DNA of 64,000 bases from Brevipalpus yothersi (taxonomy: Eukaryota > Arthropoda > Arachnida > Trombidiformes > Tenuipalpidae): positions 165,112-229,111 of the forward strand of contig QZCP01000100.1 of the NCBI GenBank assembly GCA_003956705.1. Direction: 5' to 3'. The translations under genes and the position numbers were made by a program. Position 1 is the stretch's first letter; each line of letters begins with the position of its first letter. Of this stretch, positions 1 to 13,812 are shown piece by piece. The notes under the pieces were generated by a model that did no database searches, was not told where the DNA came from, and saw only the letters and a list, made by a program, of their open reading frames with translations.

Positions 1-1248
1 TGATAAATACTCATCCAGTATCGCACGCAAATGAAGAGGAAGAAAAGAATGAGGAGAGAATGTTCTTGTGTGTGCGTGTATGTGTGCATATTTATACTAA
101 TTACACGATAATTTGTGCATAATTAGTGGAAAGTCAATGTATATTACTAATAAAAGCACCAAAAGGCTATTATTAATTGCTAAAACTTTTGGCCAATCGT
201 GTAGAACTGATCCGATTTGGCCACAACATTGGGTCAACAACATTTTCTCTTATCCAGGCTATACGTTTGAACATCAACATATGATCAGCTTGTCGAAGCG
301 GTGAGAAGGAGGTTCAATTTTGCCATGAAAACCCAGAATCTTAGCCCAGATGATAGGATCAAGAGCAATGGGTAGAGGGATGATGAAGAAGAGATGGAAA
401 GCAATAAGAGGAAGAAGAAGAAGAAGAAAACGAAGAAGATGAGAGAAAACTAAGAGTGATGGCAAGAAGGTCTGCTTATTTGAGTGATCGCGATAAGTGA
501 CATGAAATTTATCCATGACAGAGAGAAGAGAAGGAAAACGAAGAGAGAGAGGATGTTCGAGGTTTGGGTGTAGATGAAGCATGTATTATTAGATGAACGG
601 AAAAAAGGTCTAATCGAAATTGGAAGAGAGTAAAATCAATAACCAGTGTCAAGGCTATCATCAGTGATGGATAAAATGAAAATGAGAAATTGATAATCAA
701 GATAGCATGTAGTGATGATAATACAGGATGAAATGAGAATGGATCCTCTTTGCCTGAGTCTTCATGTATCATGTTCCATGAATAGAAAATAATGCTGAGT
801 TAGTCAAAATCAAATGATGATTATAACGTTGATGATGATTGTGGGAGGTAAAATGATATATCAAATGTAGATTGGTGAAAATTTCTATATTCCACGGATA
901 GATGTATTCCTATTCGGTCTCTGTTATCTGACACACACAAACAGCTATACACAATTCGTACACTTACTTGGCTATAATTAAAAGTAGGAGAAAATAGAAG
1001 GGATGCAAGATAATTTGGCAAGATTCATTCAATGACTGATAATAATGTTCGAAGTGGCTTCACAAAGGAAGCAGTCTGATTGAATCCAATTCCAAAGTTC
1101 TGGCTTTTCTTTCTTCCTCTAATGATTATACTCTATTTTATGTTCACTATCAGTTTAAAAGAGGAGAAAAGCTCGTCGATTTAATCGAGCGAAAATGTGT
1201 ACGAATTTTGTATGTGAATGGAGAGATGGAAGATGCTGGATAAAGGAT

Positions 1249-1295
<47 letters not shown>

Positions 1296-1299
1296 GAGA
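1249..1299. repeat. (GA)n microsatellite
   Basis: A GA dinucleotide run with one CA interruption, in PLC-beta intron 3. Confidence 0.95.
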
Positions 1300-1762
1300 A
1301 TCTCATGTCTGATATCATGATATCATGATGAGAATTGCATGGATCGGAAATTGTGTCAAATTATGAACCATATCATCTTTGTCCCAACTCAATCTTTCAA
1401 CTCTATTCTAGGGAATATATCTATTGATTTATTTTTTTTTGTTCTTTCCTTACTTCCTCATTTTTTTGTCATGATTTTTATCTTTTTCTCATTTTTAAGC
1501 TCACTTTTCATCATTATTATCATCCCTTCAGCTTTCATCCAAGTCCTCATGATGCTATTTTGGCTCTTCAAAAACAGAAAAAAAGGATGGATATTTCATC
1601 AGAACCCTTTTTATGAAACACGAATGATGCAAGCAAAGTGTGATGAGAGAAAGACAGAAACAAACAGAATTGAAGGTGATCATTGTTGACCGGAAAGACA
1701 CAAAAATCGATTCTGGCTATGATGGTCAATCTTATCGAACAAAGAAGAGAGAATAGAAAAGA

Positions 1763-1764
<2 letters not shown>

Positions 1765-1811
<47 letters not shown>
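1765..1811. repeat. (GA)n microsatellite
   Basis: An uninterrupted GA run in PLC-beta intron 3. Confidence 0.95.
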
Positions 1812-1814
<3 letters not shown>

Positions 1815-3835
1815 AAAGGAAGAAAAAGATAGACCGAATCAGGCGCAAAATAGTTTTCCAACGATTGAGCAACCAAGTGAATGCAAATTCGATCTTTTAG
1901 GTAGAATAAAAGAAGCAAAAAAAGGGCATCTTCTATGGGAAAAGTAAGTGGATGAATAAAAGAAATAATACTTCAGACAAACACCACATCAAACGAAAAA
2001 GAGAGAGAGAAAGTGAAGAGTAAAAGTATAATCTGCCTTTTGGATCATTGATTGATCTGCAAAAGATGGATGAAAAGCTAGTAACAAAAACACATAGCTA
2101 AACAACAAAAACAGAGGCCAGTGTGAGTTTGGAGGACTTTGTTCAATCAATGAAAATCAATCGAGGGATAAAATGGCTCTCTTCAAGATTTCTTCTTCTT
2201 CTTCTTCTTCTCTAGATCTTTGTTTACCAACCAAACTTGAAGAGTGCTGGTAAAAGTAGGGGAAAAATAAAGAGAGAATATACACTTGTATTGGAAAAAA
2301 AGAGGCCAAAAAGCCCAATAACAAGGCAACTGATGTTCATCAATATTCTTCCTGGAAATTGTTAGAAATCTCAAGTGTGTTTTGAGCTATGAAACTCGAG
2401 AAAAGGAAAGAGAAGGAGTATTGCTATTGCAGTATTTCATCATCCACGTTCATGTCCAGACATCATTTGAGGGCAATAGTTTATTTTCTCTGTTTTTAAC
2501 ATTCAAGTCATGTGGCTATTCACCATGATTGGATGATTAGGATGCTTTATTTTGAAGTTTGGGTTGATATTCCATTTTATTGTGAAACAATATGGCAATC
2601 CAACAATCGCTTTAGGCTATATTTGAATCATTTAGTGACCGGAAAGAGAATATTGAAGAACAAAATAAGATTCCATAAACATATATCAATATCGAGGATA
2701 GAGTTCGAACAAGATTTCTTAGAAATGAGAGAAATCATACCAGGGAATGCGGTTGATGGTGAAAGTTGGCAACCGGAAGAGAGAGAGAGAGACTAGATGA
2801 ATTATGGTTCCATCTCAATTGATCATTTCCAATTGTATATTGTTAGATAAATGGTAGTGAAGCATGAGTTCAAGACATTACATTAACCGAATACTTGAGG
2901 CTATATTTTGGTGTGGAAAAAGGAGAACAGAGAAGAACACCTCTATACTTGACCATGAACTATACATGTGTTACATTTTTCATCCGATTCAATTTAACAA
3001 CAGCCGAGTTGACTCCATACACATCACGCCAGAACGTAGCATTCGAGAGAGAAAATTCTGATGATAATACTCCAATAGCGTGATGACATTTCAAAGTGTA
3101 TGAAAGAAAATAAGAATTTTCATGTCAATTGCGAAAAGAAAATGATTATATTCCAAAAAAAGGGAACCTCTGTTATCATGAAAATAATTAATCTTATTTT
3201 GACATTTTCCACACTTCTTAATTGCTTTTTCGGGTGAAAGAAAATGAAGTTAAATGCAAGAATGAATAATTTTTTTCATCACCATTCAGTTCAATAAATC
3301 CTTGATAACTCTCGATTTTTTCACCCAAAAATGAATATGAATATTAAAGTTTCCCAAACACATTTTCTACTTGAAATGAGTTTGAAGATGAAAGCACACA
3401 TCTTTTCTCAATGACTGTCAGGAAGGAAAAGAAGATGAAAATTTTCTCACTGAACTGAGCCTCGAAATGTCTGTGTCTCTGTGTGTCTATTGAAAATCAT
3501 TTTTTTCTTCTTATGACAGTAGAATTGGTACCAGAACGACTAGTGATTCAATACCTAGCGAAAAAAGAAGGCTAAGAAGAAGAAGGAAGAAAATACAACT
3601 AACTTCTCTCGGTCTCTCTTCATCTTGTACGTTTTGACAAGTTTGTTGTGCTGTGTATTACTATGGTAAACTTCTCACTTGTCATTCAATCACGATTGAT
3701 AGGGTCATTTGAAATCAATTGCATGGTGATTCGTACAACATACCTCTTTTTCTCTCTCTCCCTCTTTCCATCTATCTTTTTATTCTGGTCTGTATTGTTG
3801 TATTTTTTATCGGTGTTAATACTTGAATGAATGGA

Positions 3836-3854
3836 AGAGAGAGAGTGAGAGAGA

Positions 3855-3920
<66 letters not shown>
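3836..3920. repeat. (GA)n microsatellite
   Basis: A GA run of about 85 bases; the first 25 are imperfect with GT interruptions. Confidence 0.95.
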
Positions 3921-3922
<2 letters not shown>

Positions 3923-6205
3923 CTTCCTTGAGAGTCAATTGAGGAAAATGAATGTGAAAATGGGTGAAGAGAAGACAGAGGACAAAAAGAAGAAGAAGAG
4001 GAGGAAAATGAGACGAGGAAGATGGTTTAAAAGACTAATTCACACTGTCAACTTCATACTTTCTCACTCTGTTCAGCTACTGGGATGCTCAACACACATA
4101 ACTTTCAACATCCAGAGTTTTCTTCCTCATCTTTTACACATACACATACACACTTTGCCAGACGATATCGTAGCATCTTAAAAAGTTGAAAGGCTGATAG
4201 AAATTTGATCTCCATCTCTCTCTATCTACAGTTGCATACCATGAAATACGAAATCATCTCTACCGTCTTCTCTACTAGAAAAGAATGGAGGCAAACAAGA
4301 AGAGGAGAGAAAATTTTTGATGCAACTAAATTCATTCATCCTCTCTCTCTCTCCTCTTTCTCCTCACATACACACTCTCTTTCTGTCTGTTAAGATGCTC
4401 ATCTTCACACTTATCCTCTCTCTTTACGTCTTCTCTCTTTTCCTCCACTCAACTCGCTAATTCATTCACTTGGAAGAGTTTTTCCCATCTTCGTTACACT
4501 GTCTTTTATCATCTTCCAAGCCACTCGCTTCATTCACACACATCTCATCTCTTCTAGGGAAGCTCTCATTTCTTCTCTCTCTCTCTCTCTTTTTCACTCG
4601 CAAATCATTGTCAGTGATCGACTGGAAAGCGGTGATAAGTCAATCTTGGGTTGAAAAAAGTGGGACGATTGAAAGGATTCAGCGAGCTGTTTACACATAA
4701 TTTCCAAGTAATTATCTTCTTCTCACAGGCTAAGGACAAAAATAAAGGGCTGAGAAAGAGAGAGAGAGAGCTGATAGTCCATCGATCGAAGAGAGAGAGA
4801 GATGATGCGAGAAAAATAAATGCTTGGAAACTGGAAGCTTATATTGTCGACAATGCACATCCACTTGAATGAGGTTGATCGAATGGATCTATCGGTCGAG
4901 CGCGGATGAGCACATGAGAAAAGAGAGTTTATGCTGATAGAAAAGTTCGTTCATGCTTGCTCATTTAGTCTATCCAGTTCCTCTCTCTCTCTCTCTCTCT
5001 CTTTTTCTCTCTTTCTACATGTCTATGTGTGGGAATATTGGATGAGAGTGAATATGCAGAGAGTAATGGTATGAAGTAATGCAAACCATCATGATAAGAG
5101 AGAATATTTTCGTAAAGCAAAAGAGAAGTGTTCTCTCTCTCTCCTCTCTGTCATCTTGAATGGATGCTTGGTGAACTTCAATCAATTTTCGAAAAGCTCT
5201 GCTCTCGATATTTCATGAGAGGAAGATGATTTTGAGATGAAAAGCAGCGAGAAAAACACAAGAGCATGCATATGAGAGAGATAGAGCGTGTGTGTACGTG
5301 TGTAGGTGTGTGTGTGTATGTCTGAGTATTCCAGAGATGATTCCTGGGGAGAAAGTTGATGTCCATCATCATCATTTGTCAAAGCTCATTCGAAAAAATG
5401 AAATCAGCACAGAAAGAGTTCCATGATAAAGTGGAATATTTACACATAAATGTATATTAGCACACAGCGGTGTGTTCAAGTGCTCAGGAAGAAGAAAATA
5501 GCTCTCTAGAGAGTAGAGTAGAGCAAATTTATCCACTTTTTTCCGTAGAATGCGTGTTGATAGAGTAGATGGCTGGCCTATGTGATACATGGGAATCCAG
5601 GTACAGGTGATATAGATTAGGGTTATGCTGGATCCTTGGAATGAGATTGATTTTAATCAGATTCAACTTGAGGCCAATCAATTGATCCAGTCAACATCAA
5701 GATTGGGTCAATCAAGAGAGCAAACACGGGGCAGAATTGTTATCAACAAATTTTAATGAGAGAAAAGAGGAAAACGAAATCCATTGTGATTGAAATGTAG
5801 CGTGTAACGATATTATCACTTGCTGATTTAGTTTGCTTGATTTGAATCGATTGAGTATGCAGAAGCAATCAAGGAACACATACACCATGCACAGAGAGAA
5901 GAAGAAAAATCAACACTCATTATAAAGTAATGAATGATACCCAATAGCATTAAAGGATTTAGATGAAAGAAGATTTTCAGAAAAACCTTGATCATGAAGA
6001 ATATCTTCTGTAAACCATTGCAAAGAAGATAGAATGACTATATACGAATAGGAATTGCACATGGGCTAGGGTTGTGAAATTTCTCTCCCATACATGTATA
6101 TGATGTTACTCAACAATTGGTAAGGAAGTGAATATGTAATACTTGGCCCCAAACATTGACCAATTTTTTAGAATAATTTATTCAAATAAATATCCAATTC
6201 ACTGT

Positions 6206-6210
<5 letters not shown>

Positions 6211-6291
<81 letters not shown>
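6211..6291. repeat. (CT)n microsatellite
   Basis: A CT run of about 80 bases with one GT interruption near its right end. It is opposite in strand to most tracts in this intron. Confidence 0.95.
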
Positions 6292-8138
6292 CTGATATTA
6301 TGGAGATACATCTTCAAGTCATGTCCATACAATGTATTCTCAGATTTCGTAAACACTATTTTCGCTCTCTTTCTCTTTTCGATGAATACGAAATTGAACC
6401 ATGAAATTCTTGGAAAAAAATTGGCTTGAGCAATTGGGGGGAAAGAAGTGGATAAATCGAAGTGTCTTACATGATATTGGCTGTCAAGACTATATTTTAC
6501 TATACTTTACTATATTCACATAGGAATGAGTGGAGAAACTTGTTCCCCAGATTCACTTTTGAACTCATTTACAGAATGGAAAAGATCCCAGAAAAAGAAG
6601 TGATGCAAATAATATCGTTCATCGAACTTGAAATAGTGCAAATACTTAATGTGGATGTGGATGTAGGAAAAGAAGAAGGAAAAAAGTTAGAAGTGATAAG
6701 ATGAATCTTATGACGATCCATCAGAGTATCAAGTTGTAGAAATTGCATGTTCAGTCGCTTTCAAAACACTTAGTTTGCAAAGCGCCAAATTCTCAAGGCC
6801 TTCTTGAAAGTCTATTATATTATGGATGAAAGAAGAAGAGAGGTGAAAAGAGTTTTTTCCATCTTCTCTTGCTCTATCTATCTCTTCCTCCACATTTTTC
6901 CAAATTCTACTACTAGTACATCATGATAAGTGTATATGATTCATGCTTTTTTTTCACCATCAGGCAACGAACTTTACATTGGGTACAAAATCAAGGCCAA
7001 ATATTCATCCTGAAAGAAGATTCGGATGAGAGAGAGGAAAAAGATAGAAAAGAATTCTGAATGAAGTATCGAATAACTTTACATATATTTGGCCAAACCA
7101 ATGACAAATACTTGTGTACAAGCAACTCGATCAGACAGATGTCTCATATTTTTTCATTTATTCCAAGTTTTGAGTTTCAATAATGGCAATTCGTCTACTG
7201 GAAAGGAAGTGAAATTTTTCTTTTCTATCCCTATCGAACATGATACAGCCAGAATCTTGATCGTTTCGAAGAATTCTATGTGAGGTGTATGTGTTTAAAA
7301 TGCCAAATAATATTCATATTTCTCAACAATATGGATTGGAGAGGAATTTTGGAGACTTTCGCTGGTCTGATTATGATAATTCGACGATTGAACGACTCAT
7401 CAACAAGGTAAAATTGTCATTTGACATCCTTTTTTTCTGTGTTATTTTGTATTTTGAAGCTTTGCCTTCACAATACAAGAGAACTTGTTCACGTTGGTTG
7501 ACTGGTGAATCAAATTCACTTTCTACTATCTTGACAACTAGGAATCTGAAGGATGTTGGCAAATATAAATGAAGAGTCGGAAATGAGAAGACGCAAAGTC
7601 AAAAGAATGTAGAGAAAAACAGAAAATGAAAACAAATAATCTTTTAGTGGAATTAGACACACAGTTTTCATCTTTCATCTTAAACTTCCTTTTCTTATTC
7701 CTCTTCCTTTCCTCATCTCAATCGATCGGGATGATGATTCATCTTATTCCTCTGGAAAAGAGGAGAGAAAAAAAATTTTCTCGTCAATCTTGAGCATGAT
7801 ATATATTCTGGTTTGAAGACCAGATGCTTTTCTTCGTTCTCACATCAAACTAGACTTCGTTTTCATCATCATTGATGTAGAGGAGGAAGAAAACAAGCAA
7901 AAAATCTTGTTCGCAGTATATTTTCTCCTCTATATAAGTATACACACCTGAAATTCTGGATCTAACTCTCACATCGTAAACTTTATATCCAGTCTCATGG
8001 AATGCGGTAATTTCACGTCTTAACTGTCTCTCTTTCTCTCTCTCTTCAACTCACCACTTTTCGAGAAAAGATTTTCTAGAGACATGATGATTCTGAAAAA
8101 AAGATGCCATTACGATGTCTCAGTATGTGTGGATGGAA

Positions 8139-8141
<3 letters not shown>

Positions 8142-8199
<58 letters not shown>
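8142..8199. repeat. (GA)n microsatellite
   Basis: An uninterrupted GA run in PLC-beta intron 3. Confidence 0.95.
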
Positions 8200-8201
<2 letters not shown>

Positions 8202-9778
8202 CAAGATCGAGTATGTGAAACGACCCAAAAAATTCATGGTAAAGGCACGCTGGATACACACAAATTCAATTACTCAATCTGGAACGTTCCAAATTGAAAG
8301 TGTTCATCATGAAAATTGCTCAAAAAGTGGAATAGGCACTTTTATCACATTCATTGTCGATTCTAACTTCTCTGTGAATGTTTGTGTGTGTGAGTATATA
8401 TGTGTGTGTGTCTGAGTTTGTGATATTTTTTCTTATACAAATTTTATACGTTTCATTGCCAGTTGATGCTTTCTTTTTTCGTTTCTCTCTCTCTCTTTCT
8501 TTCTTTCTTTTTTCTATCTCTTTTTCACTTCCTTCCTCTCTTTTAATCATTTTAAGGTTCACTAATTATCACATACAGCTGAGTCAGGAGAAACAGAGCT
8601 AAGGTGTGGAAAAAAAAGGAGAAAAAAACATTTGTTTGAATCGAAAGATGATCAAAAATGCAACCCATCGCAAAGATTGTCCTGCATTTGCACTTGTTAA
8701 ATTGCCAAGAACGAGATACTAATTGCATGGATAGACAAAACAACGGAACATGGGAAAATTAGGACACGAATCTTCATCAACCTTCCTCTGTTATTTGTAG
8801 AGATGAAAAAACACTGAAAAAACTCAAACAGACAGTTGAAAATGCTGTCGATTGAATGATGAGCCAGAATAGTGTGCAAGTTGGAGCTAAATTTTTCTGT
8901 GTTCTCTTTAAAGTTTCATTGGTGTGTGTAAGTGTCTACATGCATTTATCACTTTCCAAATAATCAATATTATGGACACTCTCTCATCCTCTTTTTCTCT
9001 TTGGAATTCATTGCATTCCAAATCGGAGGATATTTTCTCCACTTTTTCTCTCAAATTGTCGAGAAAATAAGCATATATCATGGAAAAAAACAGGAGAAAA
9101 GGGAAAAGAGAAGGTAGAAAAGTGTAGTAAAATGATCTTGGAAGAGAGAAGAGAAAATCATCTATTCAAAAAGATCTCTTTCTCTCTCTCTCTATGACAC
9201 CAGAGAGAAGAATAAGTATTGAAAAACGATCAAAAAGAAAGAGATGAGAGTGAAAAAAGAAATCAAAGAGATTTTCGAGCGAAAAAGAATCAAAAAAGAG
9301 TCACAATTGTAATTGAATCGAAAGTTATTCTCATCTCTCTCTCTCTCTCTCTCTTCCGAGATCACAAATCATGTGAAAGATTGAACCTTGTTTCGTTCCC
9401 AATGGGAATGAAAGTTGGCAAATTCAGCAAGTTCAATGGTGGGTAAAAAATTCTAAATGATGATGATAGGTATCATGAAAAATATGAAAGATAGAGAATT
9501 GAGATAGTATATGAATCGGCATTTCACCCAATTCAACTACAATTCCCTTTATCGATACACATTATGATGGACAAAAATTACACAGCCTCTCCTCTCTCTC
9601 TCTCTTTCTCTCTCTCTCTTTCTCTCCCTGTAAACAGCCTTCGAGTTTTTCTCAAAAAGATCTATTTAGTCCATCCAAGAGAAGGGTATATATATACACA
9701 CACAGAGAAAATTCAATGCATAAACCATTCGATTTTGAATACTTTTCCCTTGTATTCGCATTCTTCTTTCTATCGTTT

Positions 9779-9809
<31 letters not shown>
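9779..9809. repeat. (CT)n microsatellite
   Basis: A CT run in PLC-beta intron 3; shorter CT runs lie nearby at about 9335-9352 and 9590-9625. Confidence 0.9.
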
Positions 9810-9811
<2 letters not shown>

Positions 9812-11289
9812 AAAAATCCATGATCCAATAGAAAACTTTTCAAGAGGAAAGTATTCAAACCATCATGTGATGATTTTGATTTGAATTTTACAATTCGATT
9901 GTCCGCTCAACAGCTTCAACAGTAACAACATGTCAGCAAGCTTACAGAGAGGAGAAGAAGAAAGAGAGGAAACTATCAGTAAAATCCTGTGAGATTCTGA
10001 AAGATGAGAAGCATGGTGAAGAAAAGATTCATGGGAATGGAAAGAAGAGGATTGGATTGGAAAGTGAGAAATACGTTGAATATTTCAATACTTTTCTCGA
10101 ATGATCATGAACATGGAAATAAAGGAACGAGAAAGGGGAGAGAGAGAGAGGAAGAAAGATGATTGCCTGAACTTGTTACTGAACCTTTCTGGCTACTTAT
10201 ATTTGAACACACAAGTACTCCAAACAAGCCCGAAACACTCAACATTCCATTCTCCTCACTCTCACCTCTCTCTCAAATACACAGGCTACTCATATACTGA
10301 CACACATACCAATTCCGGTGTGTTATGAGAATGTATTCTATGAGGGGTGGGGAAAGAGGGCTTGCATGTTACTGAGAATATAACTTTCTCAGCTAATAGT
10401 TTGTTGGACATTATCAGAGTCAGCACAATATCCACCACACACACACATACACACACATGCTGGTGTGATTGCGATATCAGCAATGTGATTACAATTGGTG
10501 GCCACGAATCAAGGCTGACACGCACATATCACACCAGTTGTGATACATATAAATACTTAGCATCAAGTAGCATCAACTCATACGCACAGCTGATAAGCCA
10601 CCGACAAACTTTAGTGAATGATATCATCTTCTGACGATGAGATAAGTGTAGTGATAGATGAACAGCTTCTGAAGGTGATATGATTGGAGTAGATTAAGGT
10701 TGAATAAGTACTGTATGTGTGCGCTACATTTACGTTCATTTGTGTGAATGTTTTTTCAATCAATACACATAAGACACATAGAAAGTGCTTTGTGTATGTG
10801 TTAATTTACTATCATTATTAGTTGATGCACAATTTAACCATAGCGCTATTTATTGATCAAAATTGGGTATCAAAAAGATTGTTGTTGTTGCTGTTATGGA
10901 AAGTGAGGCCAGAAACTTATGATCGTGTCTCACGAAAATTTCGATAAAGAAAGGGATTGATTTATATGTATGCATCCTGTGTGTATCCTTTTGCTTCAAT
11001 AAAACTACACAAATGTCATTGAATACTTTGATCAATTTCTCATATCTCTTTCACAATGATATGGCGTGTATATTTTATGAAGTAATAATTTTTCTCCACA
11101 TTTTCTCGACATGATTTAAAGACACACACATAAGATTTCTCTATTCTCCTCTTTCAGAAGTTAGTGTATATACAATCAGCAATAAGCGATAAGATTTGGT
11201 AAGCCAAAATTTGATTCAGCAAATTGAGGTTCAATGGAATGAAATTGAATTGAGTAGATTATGAAAGGAAAAAGATACATTGGACATAC

Positions 11290-11801
11290 CTTTCTTCACA
11301 TTATCTTCATTCGGCTCATACTGGCTGATCAATTCTTTTCCTTTGGCCCTATCGGCATACGGATAGAGAATCTCATTTAATCGAGGATCACGCTGTTCAC
11401 GATTGAGAAAATCCACCAATTGATCCACTGTCATCAACCTTTGCCCCGGCTTTTTGTTTCCACCATCATTCTTTGTCCTAGAGAGAAGAGAGAGAGAAAA
11501 AAGCGAGAGAAATGAGTGTGGATCAAAATCGAGCAGCATGGGACGAATGAACGGTAAATTTGATCGTGAAAGCATAGAACATCTAATAGGTCTCTTTCTC
11601 TCGCTTTTCCTCTGGATGTAACAACTGCAACAAACGATCAAGGTTTTGATGAATAAAATGAATGATCTTTTTTTTCGGTGAACTAAAATGATTGATGAAA
11701 ACTTTACTTGCTTTTTCGCTTTAGCCTCTGGAGATAATCGATAAAAATAAAGTGATTCAGGAAAGTGGAATGTTAACATTTTAGCCGTTCCATATTCACT
11801 C

Positions 11802-11862
<61 letters not shown>

Positions 11863-11938
11863 NNNNNNNNNNNNNNNNNNNNNNNNNNNNNNNNNNNNNN
11901 NNNNNNNNNNNNNNNNNNNNNNNNNNNNNNNNNNNNNN

Positions 11939-11993
<55 letters not shown>

Positions 11994-13781
11994 TGGACTT
12001 AAGGGAAGCAATAAGTCTAAGTTAGAAACGGTCCACGATCATCGTTCTTGTTGTGAATATTCGATAGATGCGTATACACATGAAACTTGTCATACGATTG
12101 GAGAAGAGAGTGGAATAAATAGGGAAGAAGATCAAAATTCGAAAGACTAAGATATGATGCTCACAGGAGAGAGTAAGAGAGAAGAGGAGGAAACAGATAC
12201 GGGCTGGATATCAATAAATTGATTTATCGATTCTCCATTTTCTGAATCTCTTACTCACACAAAAAACGTGGGCACATCATACATACACAAAATCTTTCTA
12301 TTCTATCCCAAAATCGCTTAAGGCCAACAGAATCACAGTAGAGATGAAGATGTATCGTGCTTCCTCTATCTGTACGGTAAGTCGAATTTTGTGTTGATGC
12401 AAATTTTATCTTGTCTTATTCTCTTTCTTCCTCTCTTCTAGCATTTGGCAAGCATTTCGAGAAAAGATGTAGACACATGAAGAATGGTGTGTGATCAAAG
12501 AGAAGAGTAGAAAAGATTGTGAAAAGAGAAGAAGAATAATAGGGAACAATTTAGGTACATTAGGCATTAGTCAACTGCATCAACACAATTATCAGCTTGG
12601 CTTTTATGCTTCACAAGACTTTACATACAAACATAGGCACACATTCTGCATTTGATTTCAAACACTTTTCCAATCGAACTGGAAAACACTTACACTATTG
12701 TCAATGGATTCTGTTGCTAAACTATTCCTTTTTGCCTTTCCAATGGGAATGATTTTACTACAATTTCTTTATTTTCTCTCTCTTTCGGAGCTTCCACTAT
12801 CCACAGCCACATTATCACGCCAAACTGATCCTCAAAATATGGTGAAACCATTTTTGCCAACCATTTCTTCCTCTTTTTCTTCCTTCCCTTCTTTTTCAGC
12901 TTCTTCTTCTTCTTCTTCTTCTTCCTTTTCCTTTTTGTAACTTGCTACACCATTTATAACCATCATACACACCACTCTTCATCCCACTTCTATGGCCAGG
13001 GTATTCTAACCTTGCATCATCATGATTGCCATCCAAAGATGTTTGCTGCAACTTTCTTACTTTCATCCGATCATCTTTCTTTCTTTCTCTCTCTTTCTTC
13101 TTCTATTTTCTATCCACCAGAATCTTGTTTTTATCCATGCTCTCCACACACATACATATACTGGTTGCCCTGGACAACTGTCACAAATCATTTACCTCCC
13201 CCCAAGACCTAATCTTCTTCGTTTTCTTCTCCTCTTGGTCCTTCTCTCTTGGTCCTTTGACTATAAGTCTCCACGATTCCACACCAAAAGGAATGCATAC
13301 ACAGCATGGAAGAGAGAGAGAGAGAGAGATTCATGTGGGTATACAGTTAGACAGATGCAGGAAGCATGATTGACTTGCATCAAAAGATCACATTTTAGTT
13401 CCATCATGTTAGCAGTCAAACCGATGGATCTTTGTTCCTTTTTATGGCAAATGATTTTTTTCCTTCACTTTTATAGATCACTGATTTTTCTCTTTGTCCC
13501 ATTTTTTGATCAGATAACTTACAGTGGAGAGAAAAATGATGGAGATAGAGATAGAGGAAGAGAGATGGAGGAGGAAGAGGAAGAGGTGAAGAGGGATAAA
13601 GTGAGTGAAGCTGACAGAATAAACTGGCAAAAGTGAATCTGTGTAGTTGAACGATCAGAAATTTTGGTGAAACAAATTCAGATGGATTTGTCGAAAGATC
13701 CCTTCTCCACAGAGGAAGAAAGGATCTTCCATTTGTTCCACATGTAGTGACGAAATTCTACTAATTGACACATGATTTACC

Positions 13782-13812
<31 letters not shown>

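Larger units (their letters stand above)
1..11289 (-). other. Intron 3 of the PLC-beta gene (open-ended), no exon recognised
   Basis: A donor (GTATGT at 11289) ends the last PLC-beta exon seen. I looked on the minus strand for the next conserved blocks (the FINSSHNTYL and VELDCW motifs) and did not find them. Exons shorter than about 60 codons could have escaped. The stretch is AT-rich and holds several long (GA)n or (CT)n tracts plus purine/pyrimidine-rich runs that create many spurious open frames. No nested gene, RNA gene or mobile element is supported. Confidence 0.6.

Noticed and set aside
2512..2796. 94-codon frame with mixed composition in PLC-beta intron 3
   Set aside because: It ends in a GA repeat (ERERD), matches no family I know, and has no companion exon in phase.
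8104..8415. Arg/Glu repeat proteins read from GA tracts (also near 6168, 24641, 53572, 55141)
   Set aside because: These are translations of (GA)n or (CT)n microsatellites.
13022..13373. Three overlapping 66-115 codon frames in PLC-beta intron 2
   Set aside because: Frames in all three phases at once show that the pyrimidine-rich DNA simply lacks stops. No domain is present.
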